From NCBI RefSeq assembly GCF_003614925.1, contig NZ_QYLP01000099.1:1-64000 (forward strand): a stretch of DNA of 64,000 nt, given 5' to 3'. Every line of letters begins with the position of its first letter. The stretch's first letter is position 1. The stretch comes from Arthrobacter celericrescens (GTDB taxonomy: Bacteria; Actinomycetota; Actinomycetes; Actinomycetales; Micrococcaceae). Position numbers and translations under genes: made by a program. The notes beneath the pieces were generated by a model that was not told where the DNA came from, ran no database searches, and worked only from the letters and a program-made list of their open reading frames with translations. Below, piece by piece: positions 60,967-64,000 of this stretch.

Positions 60967-61998
60967 CTATTCGGGCTGGCCGCCGCGGGTGCGCGGCTTG
61001 AGCCGCACGCCGGGCAGCGGCGGCGCCGGGATGCGCCCGGCCTCGGCGCCGGCGTCAGGCCCGTGCCCGTCGACCACGCCGAAGCGGGCTCCGCGCGCAT
61101 CGGCGTCGGACTGCGCCGCCTGGGCTTCCCAGTCTTCGCGGGCTTCGACGATCTCCTCGTGGGTGCGGCCCACGAAGTTCCACCACATGAGGACATCCTC
61201 TTCGAATGGTTCACCGCCGAGCACCATGAAGCGGGTATCCGGGGCAGCCTCCACCGCCAGCGAATCCCGGCCGGAGCCCAGGTAGGCGAGGGGGCCGGGG
61301 CCGACCTCCTGGCCGTCCACGGTCAGGTGGCCGTCCAGCACCAGGATGGCGTGCTCAAAAGCGGTATCCAGCGGGAAGCCGATCTCCCCGGAGCCGCTGA
61401 CCTCCGCGCCGACGATCGGGCTGAACATGGTGGCGGGGGAGCGCTGGCCGGCGAATTCGCCCACCAGCACCCTGGCGGTGTAGCCGTCCCCGCTGACGAG
61501 CGGCAGGTCCACGACTTGCTCGAACGACGGCGCCCGGTGCCGCTCGGCGTCCGGCAGCGCCACCCACAGCTGCAGTCCGCGGGACAGCGGAACCTCCACC
61601 CCGCCGTCGTCGTCCGGCTGCGGCAGTACCGCGAACTCGGAGTGCGAGATGCCGCGGCCCGCCGTCATGATGTTCAGCTGGCCCGGGCGGACCACCACCT
61701 CGCTTCCCACGCTGTCGCGGTGCCGCACTTCGCCTTCCAGCGGCCACGTCACTGTCTGGAGCCCCATGTGCGGATGCGGCAGCACGCTCATGGCCACGCG
61801 GTCCGGGCCGAAGCTGTCCAGGAAGCACCATGCGCCAACGGTCGGCAGCCCGCGCTGCGGAAGCGTGCGGGATACGTTCATCGCACGGACTCCGCCCAGC
61901 GGCACCTCCCGCTCCGGCCACAATTGGACGCACGGTCCCGTGCCTGGGTGCCCGGCAGGGCAGAGTTCTTGGGCCGGGGCCGTTTCCAAGTTGGTCAC
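60967..61998 (-). CDS. Pirin family protein
   Basis: A 343-residue bicupin of the pirin family. The N-terminal cupin holds the metal ligands in HPHMGLQTVTW, RHRDSVG and GRGISHSEF, as in quercetinase-type pirins. The C-terminal cupin ends with GGEPFEEDVLMWWNFVGRTHEEI, and a Pro-rich tail follows. Activity may be oxygenase or regulatory. Two starts compete. The GTG at 61998 has GGAG exactly 6 bases upstream and is used; an ATG at 62010 would add 4 residues. It is divergent from the GH35 gene with 49 bases between starts. Confidence 0.87.
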   Translation of the reverse strand: MTNLETAPAQELCPAGHPGTGPCVQLWPEREVPLGGVRAMNVSRTLPQRGLPTVGAWCFLDSFGPDRVAMSVLPHPHMGLQTVTWPLEGEVRHRDSVGSEVVVRPGQLNIMTAGRGISHSEFAVLPQPDDDGGVEVPLSRGLQLWVALPDAERHRAPSFEQVVDLPLVSGDGYTARVLVGEFAGQRSPATMFSPIVGAEVSGSGEIGFPLDTAFEHAILVLDGHLTVDGQEVGPGPLAYLGSGRDSLAVEAAPDTRFMVLGGEPFEEDVLMWWNFVGRTHEEIVEAREDWEAQAAQSDADARGARFGVVDGHGPDAGAEAGRIPAPPLPGVRLKPRTRGGQPE

Positions 61999-62034
61999 GA
62001 GACACTCCATGTGCTGATTTGTTAAGAAATGTAC

Positions 62035-62040
62035 TATTCT
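62035..62040 (+). promoter_or_regulatory. Leaderless-type -10 element of the GH35 gene
   Basis: TATTCT is followed by 7 bases and the GTG at 62048, in an A/T-rich divergent spacer. Confidence 0.55.
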
Positions 62041-62047
62041 GTTTTTC

Positions 62048-63844
62048 GTGAACAACGCCGTTTTGAGCTACCGCGACGCCGTCCTTTACCGCTCGGGGGA
62101 ACGCTACCGCATCCTTGCCGGAGCCATCCACTACTTCCGGGTACACCCCGACCACTGGCAGGACAGGCTGCGCAGGCTCAAGGCCATGGGCGCCAACACG
62201 GTGGACACCTACGTCGCGTGGAACTTCCACCAGCCGCACCGAGGACAGGCCCCGGACTTCACCGGCTGGCGGGACCTGGGCCGCTTCTTCGACCTCGCAG
62301 CAGAAGAGGGACTGGACGTCATTGTCCGGCCCGGGCCGTACATCTGCGCCGAGTGGGACAACGGCGGCTTCCCCGCATGGCTCACCGGAACGCCGGGCAT
62401 CGGCCTGCGCTGCCTGGACCCCGGCTTCACCGCAGCCATTGAAGAATGGTTCGACCAGCTCCTGCCCATCATCGCCGCCCGGCAGGCCTGCAATGGCGGA
62501 CCCGTGGTGGCGGTGCAGATCGAAAACGAATACGGCAGCTACGGCGACGACCACGACTACATCCGCTGGAACCGCCGTGCACTCGAAGAGCGCGGCATCA
62601 GCGAGCTGCTGTTCACCGCCGACGGCGGCACGGACTACTTCCTGGACGGCGGCGCCGTGGACGGAACCTGGGCGACGGCGACCCTCGGCAGCCGGGGCGA
62701 CGAAGCCGTGGCCACGTGGCAGCGCCGCCGGCCCGGCGAGCCGTTCTTCAACGTCGAGTTCTGGGGCGGCTGGTTCGACCACTGGGGCGAGGAACACCAC
62801 GTCCGCGACGCGGCCGAGGCGGCCTCCGAGGTCCGCAAGATCCTGGACCTGGACGGCTCCGTCTGCATCTACATGGCCCACGGCGGCAGCAACTTCGGCC
62901 TCGGCTCCGGCGCCAACCACGACGGCACCCGCATCCAGCCTACGGTCACCAGCTACGACTCGGACGCGCCCATCGCCGAAAACGGCGCCCTGACCGGGAA
63001 GTTCCATGCCTTGCGCACCGAATTCTTCCGGGCGCAGGGCATCACCGAGCTTCCCGTCCTTGCCCCCGAGCTGCTGGCCGAAGCCCCCGTGCTCCCGGCC
63101 GCCACCCTGCCCCTCGGGCCGGCACCGGAGCTCAGGGAACTCCTGCGCAGCTCGGCAAGCCCGGTGCGAAGCGTCAAGCCGCTGTCCTTCGAGGAACTGG
63201 GCCTCGACGCCGGCTTGGTGCTGTACTCCGCGGAGGCCGTTCTGCCGGGCCGCCCTGACGCGCCCACGGAGTCGAAACTGAAGATCACCGGCCTCCACGA
63301 CCGCGCCCACGTCTGGGTGGACGGCGCCTTCGCCGGAATCCTCGACGACGTCACGAGCGCCGAAGGCCTGACGGTCACCGGCACCGGGGTCCCGGCCAAA
63401 CTGGACATCCTGGTGGAGAACTTGGGACGGATCAACTACGGCCCACTCACCGGGCAAGGCAAGGGAATCCTGGGCGGGGTGCTGGTCAACCAGCGCTACA
63501 CCTTCCACTGGAGCCAGGTCCCTGTGGCCCTCTCGGAATGGGCCGAGGCGGAGCTGGACCGGCTGCCCGGGGTGGACTTCGAAGTGGCGGAACCGGCTGA
63601 CACCTATATCGCCCTCCCGGACTCAGGCAAGGGGTTCCTCTGGATCAACGGGTTCCTGCTCGGCCGCTACTGGGAAACCGGGCCGCAGCGCACCGTCTAC
63701 GTCCCCGCGCCGCTGGTCCGGGCAGGCAACAACACGGTCAAGGTGCTCGAACTCGACAAGCCCGGCACCGTCGTCGAACTCCGCGAATCCGCCGAACTCG
63801 GCGCGCCGGACACTTCCGAGATCGAGGCGGCGGTGCTCGCCTGA
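62048..63844 (+). CDS. Beta-galactosidase, glycoside hydrolase family 35
   Basis: A 598-residue intracellular GH35 enzyme that releases terminal beta-galactose. The TIM barrel opens RYRILAGAIHYFRVHPDHWQDRLRRLKAMGANTVDTYVAWN. The acid/base is E161 in IENEYG, and the nucleophile is E237 in NVEFWGGWFDHWG. GTRIQPTVTSYDSDAPI closes the barrel, and two jelly-roll domains follow (about 375-585). No signal peptide is present. The GTG start is predicted leaderless. It is divergent from pirin; the kinase upstream could phosphorylate a released sugar, but that is conjecture. Confidence 0.94.
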   Translation: MNNAVLSYRDAVLYRSGERYRILAGAIHYFRVHPDHWQDRLRRLKAMGANTVDTYVAWNFHQPHRGQAPDFTGWRDLGRFFDLAAEEGLDVIVRPGPYICAEWDNGGFPAWLTGTPGIGLRCLDPGFTAAIEEWFDQLLPIIAARQACNGGPVVAVQIENEYGSYGDDHDYIRWNRRALEERGISELLFTADGGTDYFLDGGAVDGTWATATLGSRGDEAVATWQRRRPGEPFFNVEFWGGWFDHWGEEHHVRDAAEAASEVRKILDLDGSVCIYMAHGGSNFGLGSGANHDGTRIQPTVTSYDSDAPIAENGALTGKFHALRTEFFRAQGITELPVLAPELLAEAPVLPAATLPLGPAPELRELLRSSASPVRSVKPLSFEELGLDAGLVLYSAEAVLPGRPDAPTESKLKITGLHDRAHVWVDGAFAGILDDVTSAEGLTVTGTGVPAKLDILVENLGRINYGPLTGQGKGILGGVLVNQRYTFHWSQVPVALSEWAEAELDRLPGVDFEVAEPADTYIALPDSGKGFLWINGFLLGRYWETGPQRTVYVPAPLVRAGNNTVKVLELDKPGTVVELRESAELGAPDTSEIEAAVLA

Positions 63845-63878
63845 CGGCCTGCCCGCGCCGGGCGGTCCCGGCGGCTGC

Positions 63879-63892
63879 GGCCCTTCGGGGCC
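63879..63892 (+). terminator. TTCG-loop hairpin after the GH35 gene
   Basis: GGCCC-TTCG-GGGCC ends exactly where the -10 hexamer of the next gene begins. It could stop transcripts of the GH35 gene. There is no T-run. Confidence 0.45.
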
Positions 63893-63898
63893 TAAGCT
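63893..63898 (+). promoter_or_regulatory. Leaderless-type -10 element of the Nudix gene
   Basis: TAAGCT is followed by 7 bases and the GTG at 63906. Confidence 0.5.
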
Positions 63899-63905
63899 GT
63901 CCTTC

Positions 63906-64000
63906 GTGAGCATGCGATTCGACACCCGACCTGCCGCCTACGGAGTCATTGTCCGGGACGGCGCCATCCTCCTGGCGTACTGGAAAGAGAACGGCAAGGA
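63906..64000 (+). CDS. Nudix hydrolase, N-terminal part only (cut by the window end)
   Basis: The first 31 codons of a gene that continues past the window. The reading VSMRFDTRPAAYGVIVRDG followed by AILLAYWKENGK matches the first strands of many Nudix hydrolases (AYGVIxRDGxILLxxW), before the Nudix box. The GTG start is supported by the -10 spacing. An internal ATG two codons later is an alternative. Substrate cannot be judged. Confidence 0.7.
   Translation, partial: MSMRFDTRPAAYGVIVRDGAILLAYWKENGK

Noticed and set aside
61355..63508. 717-codon minus-strand frame over pirin and GH35
   Set aside because: It crosses a divergent promoter and is antisense to GH35; composition is that of a shadow.

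Overview
The window looks like a chromosomal segment of a high-GC Actinobacterium, most probably a member of the Micrococcaceae close to Arthrobacter or Pseudarthrobacter. This is inferred from a mycothiol biosynthesis gene (mshA), a guaB / guaB3 / guaA neighbourhood, a zinc-independent L36 ribosomal protein behind a Zur-like box, CIRCE-controlled groES, many GTG/TTG starts, and a strong excess of GC in third codon positions. I see no rRNA, CRISPR array, insertion sequence, phage gene or origin. No stretch longer than about 300 bases lacks a gene. The longest spacers are about 205 bases before guaB and about 190 bases before guaB3.

Layout, left part (1-24.6 kb): formate-THF ligase and mshA on the minus strand; a PfkB kinase; then a tightly overlapping operon alr-tsaE-tsaB-rimI-tsaD (cell-wall D-alanine plus the t6A tRNA modification enzymes). 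A small phosphatase follows, then a PadR-controlled ABC exporter operon with a perfect 13-bp inverted-repeat operator, a frameshifted vanW-like gene and a YbdK-type glutamate-cysteine ligase. Next comes a zinc-starvation unit (Zur-like box, Mrf-like protein, L36 paralogue), a shikimate-dehydrogenase-like gene, a methyltransferase, groES and groEL with a terminator-like hairpin between them, a second PadR gene with a membrane partner, a DUF389 protein and a cell-surface acyltransferase.

Middle part (24.8-45 kb): guaB, an ABC exporter, a secreted subtilisin, guaB3, glpD, a PTS EIIA protein, SURF1, a DUF3817 membrane protein and guaA. Directly after guaA lies a 1316-residue helicase-like protein. 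Its Walker A lysine, its Walker B glutamate and its motif III are all changed, while its C-terminal nuclease-like region keeps the expected acidic residues. A 74-residue acidic/basic partner follows it. Then come a SAF-domain protein, an FmdB zinc ribbon, 5-formyl-THF cyclo-ligase (divergent from galU) and a GNAT gene.

Right part (45-64 kb): a membrane protein, an NAD(P)-binding protein, tRNA-Ala(CGC), a DJ-1/PfpI protein, a universal stress protein with two Fluc (CrcB) fluoride channel subunits, ferritin, ZapE, CorA, DUF1761, two Lrp-type regulators and two MFS transporters. There is a 3' remnant of a methyltransferase facing an ArsR-type regulator whose promoter carries five 14-bp-spaced TTGCAA boxes. 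The end holds a methionine-gamma-lyase-like enzyme, a LysR gene, a BadF-type sugar kinase, a pirin, a GH35 beta-galactosidase and the first codons of a Nudix hydrolase.

A recurring feature is the promoter/start arrangement. About twenty genes have a TANNNT -10 hexamer placed exactly 6 or 7 bases before ATG/GTG. This predicts leaderless transcripts and was used to fix several starts.
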